A stretch of DNA of 38,163 nucleotides from an uncultured Oscillospiraceae bacterium. Lineage in GTDB: Bacteria; Bacillota; Clostridia; Oscillospirales; Oscillospiraceae. Where the stretch lies: positions 1 through 38,163 of the forward strand of contig CAKTOF010000021.1 in assembly GCA_934589675.1 (NCBI GenBank), given 5' to 3'. Shown here one piece after another: positions 7,379 through 14,311 of the stretch. The notes under the pieces were generated by a model. The model worked only from the letters and a program-made list of their open reading frames with translations, made no database searches and was not told the DNA's origin. How positions within the stretch are numbered: the first letter of the stretch is position 1; each line of letters starts with the position of its first letter. The translations under genes and the position numbers were made by a program.

Positions 7379-7927
7379 TTACGCGTGCGCGCGCGAAAGA
7401 CGCGGCACGATCTGACGGCCGAGCACCGCCGCAAGTGCGATCTTGAGTGCGTCCCACGGCAGGAAGATGAGCATTCCGTCGCGGATGGTCTGCCACAGCG
7501 TCCAGTCGTAGTGAAGGTACGCGGTCAGGATGATGTGCATATACGGAAGGCCGATGGCGTAGAGCACCGCGAGGCCGCCGAGACACCCGAGCGCCATGGC
7601 CGGCGCGCGGCTTCCGCCGCGGCGCGAGACGGCGCCGATGACGGCCGCCGCCGGGATGAGGCCGACCAGAAAGCCGAACGTCGGCTGAAAGACATAGGTA
7701 AAGCCGCCGCCGAGCGTGAAGATCGGAAGCCCCACAAGGCCGAGCAGCACATAGACGGCCTGGCTGAGCGCGCCGAGCTTCGGCCCGAGCAGGATCCCGG
7801 CCATGCAGGTGAAGAAAAACTGGAGCGTGAACGAGGAGATCGGCGTCTGGATCTTCAAAAACGCGCCGACGGCGGTCAGCGCCGCGAGCAGCGCGGTCAG
7901 GACAAGGTCGCGGGTGGAAAGTTTCAT
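7379..7927 (-). CDS. bioY: Biotin ECF transporter S component BioY
   Basis: A 182-residue membrane protein with about six hydrophobic segments. It has the BioY patterns LTALLAALTAVGAFLKI, FTCMAGILLGPKLGALSQAVYVLLGLVGLPIF and GGGFTYVFQPTFGFLVG, plus the C-terminal WDALKIALAAVLGRQI. It binds biotin and needs the shared ECF module, which is not in this window. GGAGG lies eight bases before the ATG. It is divergent from birA with a BirA-type operator between them, which supports biotin as substrate and biotin-dependent repression. Confidence 0.94.
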   Translation of the reverse strand: MKLSTRDLVLTALLAALTAVGAFLKIQTPISSFTLQFFFTCMAGILLGPKLGALSQAVYVLLGLVGLPIFTLGGGFTYVFQPTFGFLVGLIPAAAVIGAVSRRGGSRAPAMALGCLGGLAVLYAIGLPYMHIILTAYLHYDWTLWQTIRDGMLIFLPWDALKIALAAVLGRQIVPRLSRAHA

Positions 7928-7941
7928 AAAATTGCCTCCGA

Positions 7942-7973
7942 TTGTAAACTTGTTGTTTTTGATAGGTTTACAA
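7942..7973. promoter_or_regulatory. BirA operator between bioY and birA
   Basis: TTGTAAAC-N16-GTTTACAA, a perfect inverted repeat matching the Firmicute BirA site pattern. It covers the start region of bioY transcription and overlaps the likely -35 box of birA, so one bound BirA dimer could repress both genes. An extra half-site-like GATTACAA occurs at 7987-7994. Confidence 0.85.
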
Positions 7974-7995
7974 ACGGACTATAACAGATTACAAT
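7967..7995 (+). promoter_or_regulatory. Likely birA promoter
   Basis: TTTACA (7967-7972), 17-base spacer, TACAAT (7990-7995), with the -35 box inside the right arm of the BirA operator. Confidence 0.6.
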
Positions 7996-8006
7996 ACACG
8001 ATGCAA
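7978..8006 (-). promoter_or_regulatory. bioY promoter
   Basis: Minus strand TTGCAT (8006-8001), 17-base spacer, TATAGT (7983-7978). Transcription would begin at the edge of the BirA operator. Confidence 0.75.
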
Positions 8007-8019
8007 GGGGGAATTTGCC

Positions 8020-8997
8020 CTGAAAGAGAAAATTTTGCGTGCGCTGCGCTCCGGAGAGTATGTGTCCGGGCAGCGGCTGAGCGAAGAGCTGGGCGTGTCG
8101 CGCATGGCCGTGAGCAAGGCTGTCGCCGCGCTGCGCGAGGCGGGCTATTCGGTCGAGGCCGCGCCGCGGCGCGGCTACCGGCTGACCGGCGTGCCGGATA
8201 TTCTTTCGGCCGCGGAGATCCGCGCCGCGCTGGGCGATCATCCGTGGGCCGACCGCATCACCGTTCTGCCGGAGGTCGACTCGACAAACAACTATGCAAA
8301 AAAGCTTGCGCAGTCCGGCGCGCCGGACGGGAGCGTCGTCGTCGCCGAGCAGCAGACGGGCGGCCGCGGGCGCATGGGGCGGAGCTTTTCCTCGCCGCCG
8401 GGGCTGGGCGTGTACCTGACGGTGCTGCTGCGCCCGGGCGTGCGGGCCGACGCGCTGGGCGACCTCACCGTCCGCGTGGCAGCGGCGATGTGCGACGCTG
8501 TCGAGCGCGCGGCCGGCGTGCGGCCGGGCATTAAGTGGACGAATGACCTCATTCTTGGCGGGAAAAAGCTCTGCGGCATCCTGACGGAGCTGTCCGTCGA
8601 GGCCGAGAGCGGCATGGCGGAGTTCGTCGTGGCGGGCATCGGCGTGAACGTCGGCCAGTCACCGGACGATTTTCCGCCGGAGGTGCGCCCTGTGGCGACG
8701 TCGCTGCGGGAGCAGACGGGAAAAATGGTCCCGCGCGCGCGCATCGCGGCAGAAATGATCCGCGCGCTCAGCCGGGTAGCTGAGCGCGCGGATGAAGACT
8801 GGCTTGAGAAATACCGGGCCGACTGCGTCACGATCGGCCGGCAGGTGCGCGTTATCCGCGCGGGCGCGGAGCGCACCGCGCGCGCCGACGGCGTCGACGG
8901 GACGGGCGCGCTGCTCGTCACATGGGACGACGACGGCTCGCACGAGCGCATTTTCTCCGGCGAGGTGTCCGTCCGCGGGCTGCTGGGCTATGTGTGA
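8020..8997 (+). CDS. birA: Bifunctional biotin ligase / biotin repressor BirA
   Basis: A protein of 325 residues: an N-terminal winged helix-turn-helix (KILRALRSGEYVSGQRLSEELGVSRMAVSKAV), a ligase domain with the biotinyl-5'-AMP loop GGRGRMGRSFSS and KWTNDLILGGKKLCGIL, and a C-terminal SH3-like domain. It attaches biotin to carboxylase carrier domains and represses biotin genes. The usual protein start MKEKIL corresponds to a CTG codon at 8020 with GGGGG eight bases before it; the alternative TTG at 8035 would cut off the first residues of the HTH and has no spaced ribosome binding site, so CTG is preferred. It ends three bases from the convergent amidohydrolase gene. Confidence 0.9.
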   Translation: MKEKILRALRSGEYVSGQRLSEELGVSRMAVSKAVAALREAGYSVEAAPRRGYRLTGVPDILSAAEIRAALGDHPWADRITVLPEVDSTNNYAKKLAQSGAPDGSVVVAEQQTGGRGRMGRSFSSPPGLGVYLTVLLRPGVRADALGDLTVRVAAAMCDAVERAAGVRPGIKWTNDLILGGKKLCGILTELSVEAESGMAEFVVAGIGVNVGQSPDDFPPEVRPVATSLREQTGKMVPRARIAAEMIRALSRVAERADEDWLEKYRADCVTIGRQVRVIRAGAERTARADGVDGTGALLVTWDDDGSHERIFSGEVSVRGLLGYV

Positions 8998-9000
8998 GCG

Positions 9001-9957
9001 TCACTCAATGCCGAAGATCTCACGCGCGTTGATGTAGTAGAGCATCTCCTGCTCCTTCTTCGTCATTCCGACGGAGTCCAGGAAGGAGATGCTCTCTTCA
9101 TACGATTCCAGCGGGAAATCCGTGCCGAAGAGAATGTGGTCGATGCCGAGGCGCTCCTTTGCGCAGAAGAAGGCGGCCCTGGAGAAGTTGCCGCTCGTTG
9201 TGACATAGATGTTGTGCTTGAAATAGTAGTCGAAGCTGTGCTCGTTGACGGCCGCGCCGCGCGGCGCGCCGGGGCGCGAGCGGAAGCTGTCGATGCGGTC
9301 GAGCATGAACGGCATGGCCTCGCCGAGGTGGCCGAGCATGAGCTTTAAGTTCGGCAGCCGGTCAAACACGCCCTTGCAGATGAGCCGCGTGAGCGTGATG
9401 GCGCCGTCAACATGGTAGCCAAGCCCGGTGTCCAACTCAATGCCGAGCCCCTGAAGCCGGTCGATGGCCGGCGGGCCGGGGTGGAGATAGACGAACATCC
9501 CGAGCTTTTCCGCCTCGGCGAGCAGCGGGAAGAAGCAGTCCTCGTCGATGTAGTGGTCGGTGAAGTTCGTGTGCGTGTTCCACGCGCGAAAGCCCAGCTC
9601 ATCGTGGCAGCGGCGCAGCTCCCGGAGCGACGCGTCCACGTCCTGCGGGATGAGGTTGGCATAGCCGAGGATGCGGCCGGGATACTGCCGGCCCATCTCA
9701 AAATACTCGTCGTTGGCCGCGCGCGCGACGTCGATGGCAGTCTCGAGCGGGAAGCGCTCAAGGCCGCCGGCGCAGCTGATAAACTGCGACTGCACGTCGA
9801 AGCGGTCCATGACGGCGATGCGTTTTTCCGGGGTCAGGTCGAACGGGCTCGGCCCGCCGTCGTCGCCGGGCATGGCGGGGCCTGCGGCGTGCAGCGCCAT
9901 GGTGGCGCGGACATACGGCCGCGTGGTCTGATGGGCTTCAAAGTCGATCTTTTTCAT
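9001..9957 (-). CDS. Amidohydrolase 2 family (ACMSD / gamma-resorcylate decarboxylase type)
   Basis: A 318-residue metal-dependent TIM-barrel enzyme. Likely metal ligands are E7 and H9 (DFEAH, the ExH form seen in gamma-resorcylate decarboxylases rather than HxH), H159 (YLHPG), H210 (LGHLGE) and D280 (FGTDFPLES). This family includes non-oxidative decarboxylases of aromatic acids and some hydrolases, so a carboxylated aromatic or related acid is a plausible substrate, but none can be named. AGGAGG lies six bases before the ATG. It follows folT by 88 bases with no terminator in between, so it may share the tetrahydrofolate-riboswitch transcript. Confidence 0.87.
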   Translation of the reverse strand: MKKIDFEAHQTTRPYVRATMALHAAGPAMPGDDGGPSPFDLTPEKRIAVMDRFDVQSQFISCAGGLERFPLETAIDVARAANDEYFEMGRQYPGRILGYANLIPQDVDASLRELRRCHDELGFRAWNTHTNFTDHYIDEDCFFPLLAEAEKLGMFVYLHPGPPAIDRLQGLGIELDTGLGYHVDGAITLTRLICKGVFDRLPNLKLMLGHLGEAMPFMLDRIDSFRSRPGAPRGAAVNEHSFDYYFKHNIYVTTSGNFSRAAFFCAKERLGIDHILFGTDFPLESYEESISFLDSVGMTKKEQEMLYYINAREIFGIE

Positions 9958-10045
9958 GGCGTGCCTCCTGATATGATGCTTATCATCAGCATACCGCAGG
10001 AATGGCCCGCCCGGATATTCGATTGCTGAATCGGTCTTATCCGCT

Positions 10046-10831
10046 TTACGCTGCGTCTGTGCGCTTCACGCGGCGCACGGCGGCGAGGATGAGCAGCGTC
10101 AGCCCAACGGCGCCCGCGGCGGCCGCGACGGGGAAGAAGATGCGCTGCGTCCCGTTCTGCACGCCGAAATACGCCGCGGCAGCCGCGCAGAGCAGGAAGT
10201 CCGCGCCGAACACGGGCAGCGCGCTGCGCCCTGGACGGAGACGGCTGCGGTCGGATTCGCCCATGGCGCCCAGCAGGCCCGCACGCGAGAAGGCGGGCAG
10301 CAGCATGGCAAAGATCGCCGCCATGAGCACGACCTCAAACGGCAGCAGGATCGTGTTCTTGATGAGGCTCTTCACCATGTAGTAAAGGTAGCCCTTGCTG
10401 AAGAGCACGGCGCTCCACACGCTGCCGAGCGCGACATTCACGCCGTAATTCACAAGAAACTTCGCCGCGAACAGCCGCGTGAGCGTCACGCGGCGGCGAT
10501 AGAGCAGCAGCGCGTAGATGAGGCAGCCAAGGCACTCCGAGAGCAGGTAGCCCGGAAAGTAACCCGCATGCGTGAACAGAACGAAATTGAGCGTATCGGC
10601 GGCCGCGCCGTAGATCAGCGCAAGCACGGGGCCGCAGACGGCGCAGGCCACGACGTTGACATAACATGTGAAATAGATGTACAGGTTTTCGCCGATGACG
10701 ATGGAGACGCTGCTCACCGCGACACTCAGCGCACAGAACATGGCGCACAGGACGAGCTTTCGCAGGTTTTTCGCTTCGGCGGCCGCGGCGCGCCAGTAGG
10801 CGCGCGTGAAAATGGGGTCCGATTTTGTCAT
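10046..10831 (-). CDS. folT: Folate ECF transporter S component FolT
   Basis: A 261-residue membrane protein. The N-terminal 170 residues fit the FolT S component: LRKLVLCAMFCALSVAVSSVSI, then ADTLNFVLFTHAGYFPGYLLSECLGCLIYALLLYRR and FLVNYGVNVALGSVWSAVLFSKGYLYYMVKSLIKN. The C-terminal part adds two further hydrophobic segments. It imports folates with the shared ECF module. The start at 10831 has AGGAGG nine bases upstream; the longer open frame to 10864 lies in the leader. A tetrahydrofolate riboswitch upstream supports the substrate. Confidence 0.93.
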   Translation of the reverse strand: MTKSDPIFTRAYWRAAAAEAKNLRKLVLCAMFCALSVAVSSVSIVIGENLYIYFTCYVNVVACAVCGPVLALIYGAAADTLNFVLFTHAGYFPGYLLSECLGCLIYALLLYRRRVTLTRLFAAKFLVNYGVNVALGSVWSAVLFSKGYLYYMVKSLIKNTILLPFEVVLMAAIFAMLLPAFSRAGLLGAMGESDRSRLRPGRSALPVFGADFLLCAAAAAYFGVQNGTQRIFFPVAAAAGAVGLTLLILAAVRRVKRTDAA

Positions 10832-10840
10832 AAAAAAATA

Positions 10841-10873
10841 CCTCCTGTCCGGCATCGTTGCCACATCAGGAGG
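10841..10873 (-). promoter_or_regulatory. Shine-Dalgarno sequestering hairpin of the folT leader
   Basis: On the minus strand CCTCCTG (10873-10867) is complementary to the folT ribosome binding site CAGGAGG (10847-10841), with an inner GGCA/TGCC stem. This suggests that the tetrahydrofolate riboswitch acts on translation. Confidence 0.7.
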
Positions 10874-10888
10874 GTGATCCGAATGCGG

Positions 10889-10985
10889 CAGCGGGATGCG
10901 GATGCTGCACGGCGAGACAAGCTCTTCGTCCCAGGGACAACTCCCCGTCCCCTGGGCACGTGACCCGCAGCATCCTACTCTGCCC
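10889..10985 (-). promoter_or_regulatory. Tetrahydrofolate (THF) riboswitch aptamer
   Basis: Minus strand shows the conserved GAGTAGGATGC start, GGGGACGGGGAG, GGGACGAAG and GCAGCATCCGCATCC end. The closing helix GGATGCTGC (10975-10967 read on minus) pairs perfectly with GCAGCATCC (10908-10900). It precedes folT, the standard target gene. Confidence 0.9.
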
Positions 10986-11003
10986 GGATGAAATTATAGC
11001 CCC

Positions 11004-11031
11004 ATTATACACAGCCGCCCGCAGAATGCAA
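11004..11031 (-). promoter_or_regulatory. Sigma-A promoter of folT
   Basis: Minus strand TTGCAT (11031-11026), 16-base spacer, TATAAT (11009-11004). A second TATAAT at 10998-10993 is a possible alternative -10. Confidence 0.65.
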
Positions 11032-11079
11032 GCGCTGCACGGAAAATGGTCCGCTGCGGGAAAAATCGGCGCGAAGCGG

Positions 11080-11108
11080 TTGCCATCCGGCCGCGGGTGC
11101 GGTATAAT
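11080..11108 (+). promoter_or_regulatory. Sigma-A promoter of the 56-residue protein gene
   Basis: TTGCCA (11080-11085), 17-base spacer, TATAAT (11103-11108), about 55 bases before the start codon. Confidence 0.75.
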
Positions 11109-11162
11109 ACACGCAGGCAGACCATTTTTTCTCAATGCCGATTTTAGGAGGGATTCCGAATT

Positions 11163-11333
11163 ATGAAACGCAGCATGAAATGGATCATCTCGATCGTGGC
11201 GGCGGTTGCCGCCGTCGGCGCGGCCGTCGCGGCCGTCATCGTGTTCTGGGATCGCATCCGCGACCTGCTCGAGCGCTGCCCGAAGCCGAGCCTTCACAAC
11301 AAGGAATATGACGATTACGCCGACATGGAGTGA
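11163..11333 (+). CDS. Small single-pass membrane protein, unknown function
   Basis: A 56-residue protein: short basic start (MKRSMKW), one alanine/valine-rich membrane helix of about 24 residues (IISIVAAVAAVGAAVAAVIV), then a charged tail (DRIRDLLERC...NKEYDDYADME) expected in the cytoplasm. GGAGGG lies nine bases before the ATG. A consensus promoter upstream and a terminator downstream show a self-contained gene. The helix-then-acidic-tail layout resembles small proteins near many clostridial genes, but I recognise no named family. Confidence 0.75.
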   Translation: MKRSMKWIISIVAAVAAVGAAVAAVIVFWDRIRDLLERCPKPSLHNKEYDDYADME

Positions 11334-11348
11334 TCCGGACAAGACCGC

Positions 11349-11383
11349 AAAGGAGCCGACCCGCTGAGGGCCGGCTCCTTTTT
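11349..11383 (+). terminator. Intrinsic terminator
   Basis: AAGGAGCCG / CGGCTCCTT stem with inner CCC/GGG pairing, followed by a run of T, sixteen bases after the small membrane protein gene. Confidence 0.88.
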
Positions 11384-11429
11384 GCCTGTCTGGTGCGCGT
11401 TTTTTGAATCGGCTGTTGCAGAATCTGCA

Positions 11430-11469
11430 TTGACTTTTTTCGCATCATAGCATATGGTAAGTATATAAT
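11430..11469 (+). promoter_or_regulatory. Probable promoter of the orphan binding-protein gene
   Basis: TTGACT (11430-11435) with TATGGT 17 bases later (11453-11458); a better TATAAT at 11464-11469 lacks a well spaced -35. Either could serve. A leader of about 100 bases follows before the start codon. Confidence 0.5.
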
Positions 11470-11572
11470 TTATGACGTTATGCACAAGGATAAACGGCGA
11501 GTTCTCTTGATTTTCAACAGTTTGCCTGAAATTTGCGGGCCGCGCCCGTGCAATATGAAAGGAGAAACCACG

Positions 11573-13198
11573 ATGAAAACAGCGAAACGAATCCTTGCCC
11601 TGCTTCTTGCGCTGTGCATGGTGTTTGCCATCGCGGCCTGCTCGTCCGACAAGGACACAGGCACGAAGGACACCGGCACGACCACCGGCGGCGACACGAC
11701 CAAGCCGGCCGGCGACACGACCAAGCCGACGGACGGCGATGCGGCGCAGCCTGACGCCAGCTCCGGCGAAAAGGACACCACGCTCGTCATCGGCGACGTC
11801 AACGCCCCGAACACGTTCGATGTCACCGGCCGCCAGTATGCACACTGGGAGACGATGGTCTTTGATACGCTCGTCTTCTCCAAGCCGGACGGCACGATCG
11901 TTCCGGGCATCGCCAAGGAGTGGGAGTACACCGACGAGACGACGCTCGTGCTCCACCTGCGCGACGACGTCTTCTGCACGAACGGCGAGCAGATCAAGGC
12001 GTCCGACTGCCTGTGGTCGCTGCACTTCTGGGCTACGAACACGTCGCAGGCATCCGGCATGCAGGCGTATGACTTTGAAAACAGCTACTGCGAGGACGAT
12101 TACACGCTGGTCCTGAAGTTCTCCAAGCCGTACGGCCCGGGCATCAACGCCATGGTCACGTACTACATGTGGAACGAAGAGTGGGCCACGAATGCCTCCG
12201 GCGACGACTGGTGGGGCGCTCCGAACGGCTCCGGCCCGTATAAGCTCGTCGAGAACGTCGACGGCGCGTACTGCTCCTTCGAGCTCAAGGACGAGTACTG
12301 GGGCGATATGCCTGAGGTCACCTTCGTGACCTATAAGTACTACTCCGAGCCCGCGACGATGCTCATCGACCTTGAAAACGGCGACATCGACATTGCCGTC
12401 GACGTTCAGGCGTCCGACGCTGAGCGCATCATGGCCAATCCGGACGACTATCCGGCCCTCGGCTGGGAGAAGCGTGAGCTCGTTGACCAGATGAACCTGT
12501 TCCTTTGCGATTATGTCGAGTACTTCCAGGATAAGAACGTCCGCGAGGCCGTTGTTCTCGCGCTCAATAACGCCGAGATCGCGACCGGTATGTACGGCCA
12601 GCTGTGGGTCCCCGCGACGAGCGTCATGCCCGCCGGCATCGAGTACCACGTCGACGTTGACATTCCGGAGCAGAACATCGAGCGCGCCAAGGAGCTGATG
12701 GCGGCCTCTGCCTATCCGAACGGCTTTGATCTCCGCCTCGTCGTCACGACGGGTCAGGATCTGGCGGCGACCGTCGTCCAGGCGCAGCTGGCGCAGATCG
12801 GCATCAACGTCAACGTTGAGACGTACGATCCGGGCACGGCCGTCCCGATGATGCAGAAGGGCGAGGTCGACCTCAGCCTCCGCGTCGGCATGGGCGGCGC
12901 CTCGTTCCGCGACGGCGCGCAGGGCATCAACGACGTGTTTGCTTACGGTTCGACCATGCGCGCGACCATGCAGGACGATCCGGAGTTCAACGAGCACTAT
13001 GACGGCGCTCTGTACACGGTCGACTCCGAGAAGCGCGCGGAGAACTACAAGTGGATGCAGGAGTGGCTCATCGACGAGTACCACGTGTACCCGATCTGCG
13101 AGCGCTGCGTCTTCGTGGCGTGGGATAAGGCGAAGGTCGCCTCCTGCTCGTCCCCGATCGCGTCCTATATCTCGGCTCGTTGGATCGAGCTTGCGTAA
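11573..13198 (+). CDS. Peptide/solute ABC transporter substrate-binding lipoprotein (SBP_bac_5), orphan
   Basis: A 541-residue exported lipoprotein. It starts with a signal peptide and lipobox ending AIAAC (lipidated Cys23), then a Thr/Gly/Asp-rich linker to about residue 65, then a family-5 extracellular solute-binding domain (FDTLVFSKPDGTIVPGIAKEWEYTDETTLVLHLRDDVFCTNGEQIKASDCLWSL). The ATG at 11573 has AAAGGAG just upstream; earlier in-frame codons lack these features. Family members bind peptides, nickel or sugars. No permease or ATPase genes adjoin it, so it may feed the importer encoded at 32-37.6 kb or one outside the window. Codon use suggests high expression. Confidence 0.92.
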   Translation: MKTAKRILALLLALCMVFAIAACSSDKDTGTKDTGTTTGGDTTKPAGDTTKPTDGDAAQPDASSGEKDTTLVIGDVNAPNTFDVTGRQYAHWETMVFDTLVFSKPDGTIVPGIAKEWEYTDETTLVLHLRDDVFCTNGEQIKASDCLWSLHFWATNTSQASGMQAYDFENSYCEDDYTLVLKFSKPYGPGINAMVTYYMWNEEWATNASGDDWWGAPNGSGPYKLVENVDGAYCSFELKDEYWGDMPEVTFVTYKYYSEPATMLIDLENGDIDIAVDVQASDAERIMANPDDYPALGWEKRELVDQMNLFLCDYVEYFQDKNVREAVVLALNNAEIATGMYGQLWVPATSVMPAGIEYHVDVDIPEQNIERAKELMAASAYPNGFDLRLVVTTGQDLAATVVQAQLAQIGINVNVETYDPGTAVPMMQKGEVDLSLRVGMGGASFRDGAQGINDVFAYGSTMRATMQDDPEFNEHYDGALYTVDSEKRAENYKWMQEWLIDEYHVYPICERCVFVAWDKAKVASCSSPIASYISARWIELA

Positions 13199-13214
13199 CG
13201 ATTTTTGATTTTCC

Positions 13215-13250
13215 GGCGCGGCAGCGGAAGCTCGCTGCCGCGCCCTTTTT
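13215..13250 (+). terminator. Intrinsic terminator
   Basis: GGCGCGGCAGCG, loop GAAGCT, CGCTGCCGCGCC, then CTTTTT, just after the binding-protein gene. Confidence 0.9.
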
Positions 13251-13373
13251 GGCATTGTGGCCAATTGGAGCGCGCGGAATTTGGCTGGTATGGCAATGGA
13301 AGCGGCCCGCGGAAAAACGTACAATAGAGCTATCTAACATTCATGTGCTAAGTAAGAATGAGAAGGTGGCGCT

Positions 13374-14288
13374 ATGACGACAGAGCAATTGCAGCATTTT
13401 CTGATGCTGGCAGAGTGCCTGAATTACACCGCGGCGGCCGAGCGACTTTTTATTTCGCAGTCGACGCTCAGCCGCTCCATCAGCGCGTTTGAGGCCGAGC
13501 TCCAGACGAAGCTCTTTGAGCGCAGCAAAAACCGCGTGACGCTCACGCCGGCGGGAAAGCTCATGCGCGACCGCGCGCCGGATATGCTCCATCGGATGCA
13601 TGCGCTTGAGGTCGACTGCCGCGAGCTGGGCGACGGCGTGCGCGGCCGGCTGCATATCGGCATCCCGGACGACCAGCAGGTCAATCCATGGGTTGTCCGT
13701 GCTGCCGCGCGGTTTCACCGGGTCAATCCGAATATCACGCTCGTCTATGACGCCGGCCCGCTCGACGAGCTCAGAACGCGCCTTGTGACCGGCGCGTGCG
13801 ACGTCGTGCTCGCCGCGCAGTTTGGCGCGGGCTCGTGCGTCGGGCTGCACGCGCTCAGCTATGCCGTCGACGAGCCGGTGCTCGTTGTGCCGGCGGCCAT
13901 GGCGGAAGGATTGCCGGATGAGCTTCCGGCCGCGGCGCTCGCGGCGCAGTTTCCCGGCGCGCGCTGTATGCTCCCGCGCTATAGCGCGGAATACTGGCAG
14001 CGCATTCTCGCGCCGCATCGCCCGGCCATGCAGCTCTGGCCGATGGCCGGCAGCGACCGGACGACCGTCCTGTCCGTCAGCGCGGGCGAGGGGCTTGCGC
14101 TGGCGAATCTATGGTCGGCGTTTTACGGCCTGCCGACCGTGCGCTGCATCCGGCTGACGGGGCTTCCGGAAAAACCGCATCTGACGGCGCTCTGCGCGCG
14201 CGACCGGACCAATCCGCTCGCCGAGAGCTTCCTTGAAGGCCTGCCGGAGGACGTGCCGCTGATGCAAACAGACAGCGAATCAACCTGA
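13374..14288 (+). CDS. LysR-family transcriptional regulator
   Basis: A 304-residue regulator: winged HTH in the first 60 residues (FLMLAECLNYTAAAERLFISQSTLSRSISAFEAELQTKLFERSKNRVTLTPAG), then a periplasmic-binding-fold effector domain from about residue 90 (GRLHIGIPDDQQVNPWV). It reads in the same direction as the flavoenzyme genes and ends 23 bases before the first of them. LysR genes are usually divergent from their targets, so control of the downstream operon is plausible but not certain. A TACAAT at 13320-13325 is a possible -10 with no clear -35. Confidence 0.9.
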   Translation: MTTEQLQHFLMLAECLNYTAAAERLFISQSTLSRSISAFEAELQTKLFERSKNRVTLTPAGKLMRDRAPDMLHRMHALEVDCRELGDGVRGRLHIGIPDDQQVNPWVVRAAARFHRVNPNITLVYDAGPLDELRTRLVTGACDVVLAAQFGAGSCVGLHALSYAVDEPVLVVPAAMAEGLPDELPAAALAAQFPGARCMLPRYSAEYWQRILAPHRPAMQLWPMAGSDRTTVLSVSAGEGLALANLWSAFYGLPTVRCIRLTGLPEKPHLTALCARDRTNPLAESFLEGLPEDVPLMQTDSEST

Positions 14289-14311
14289 AAAACTGAAATG
14301 GAGGAATACTC

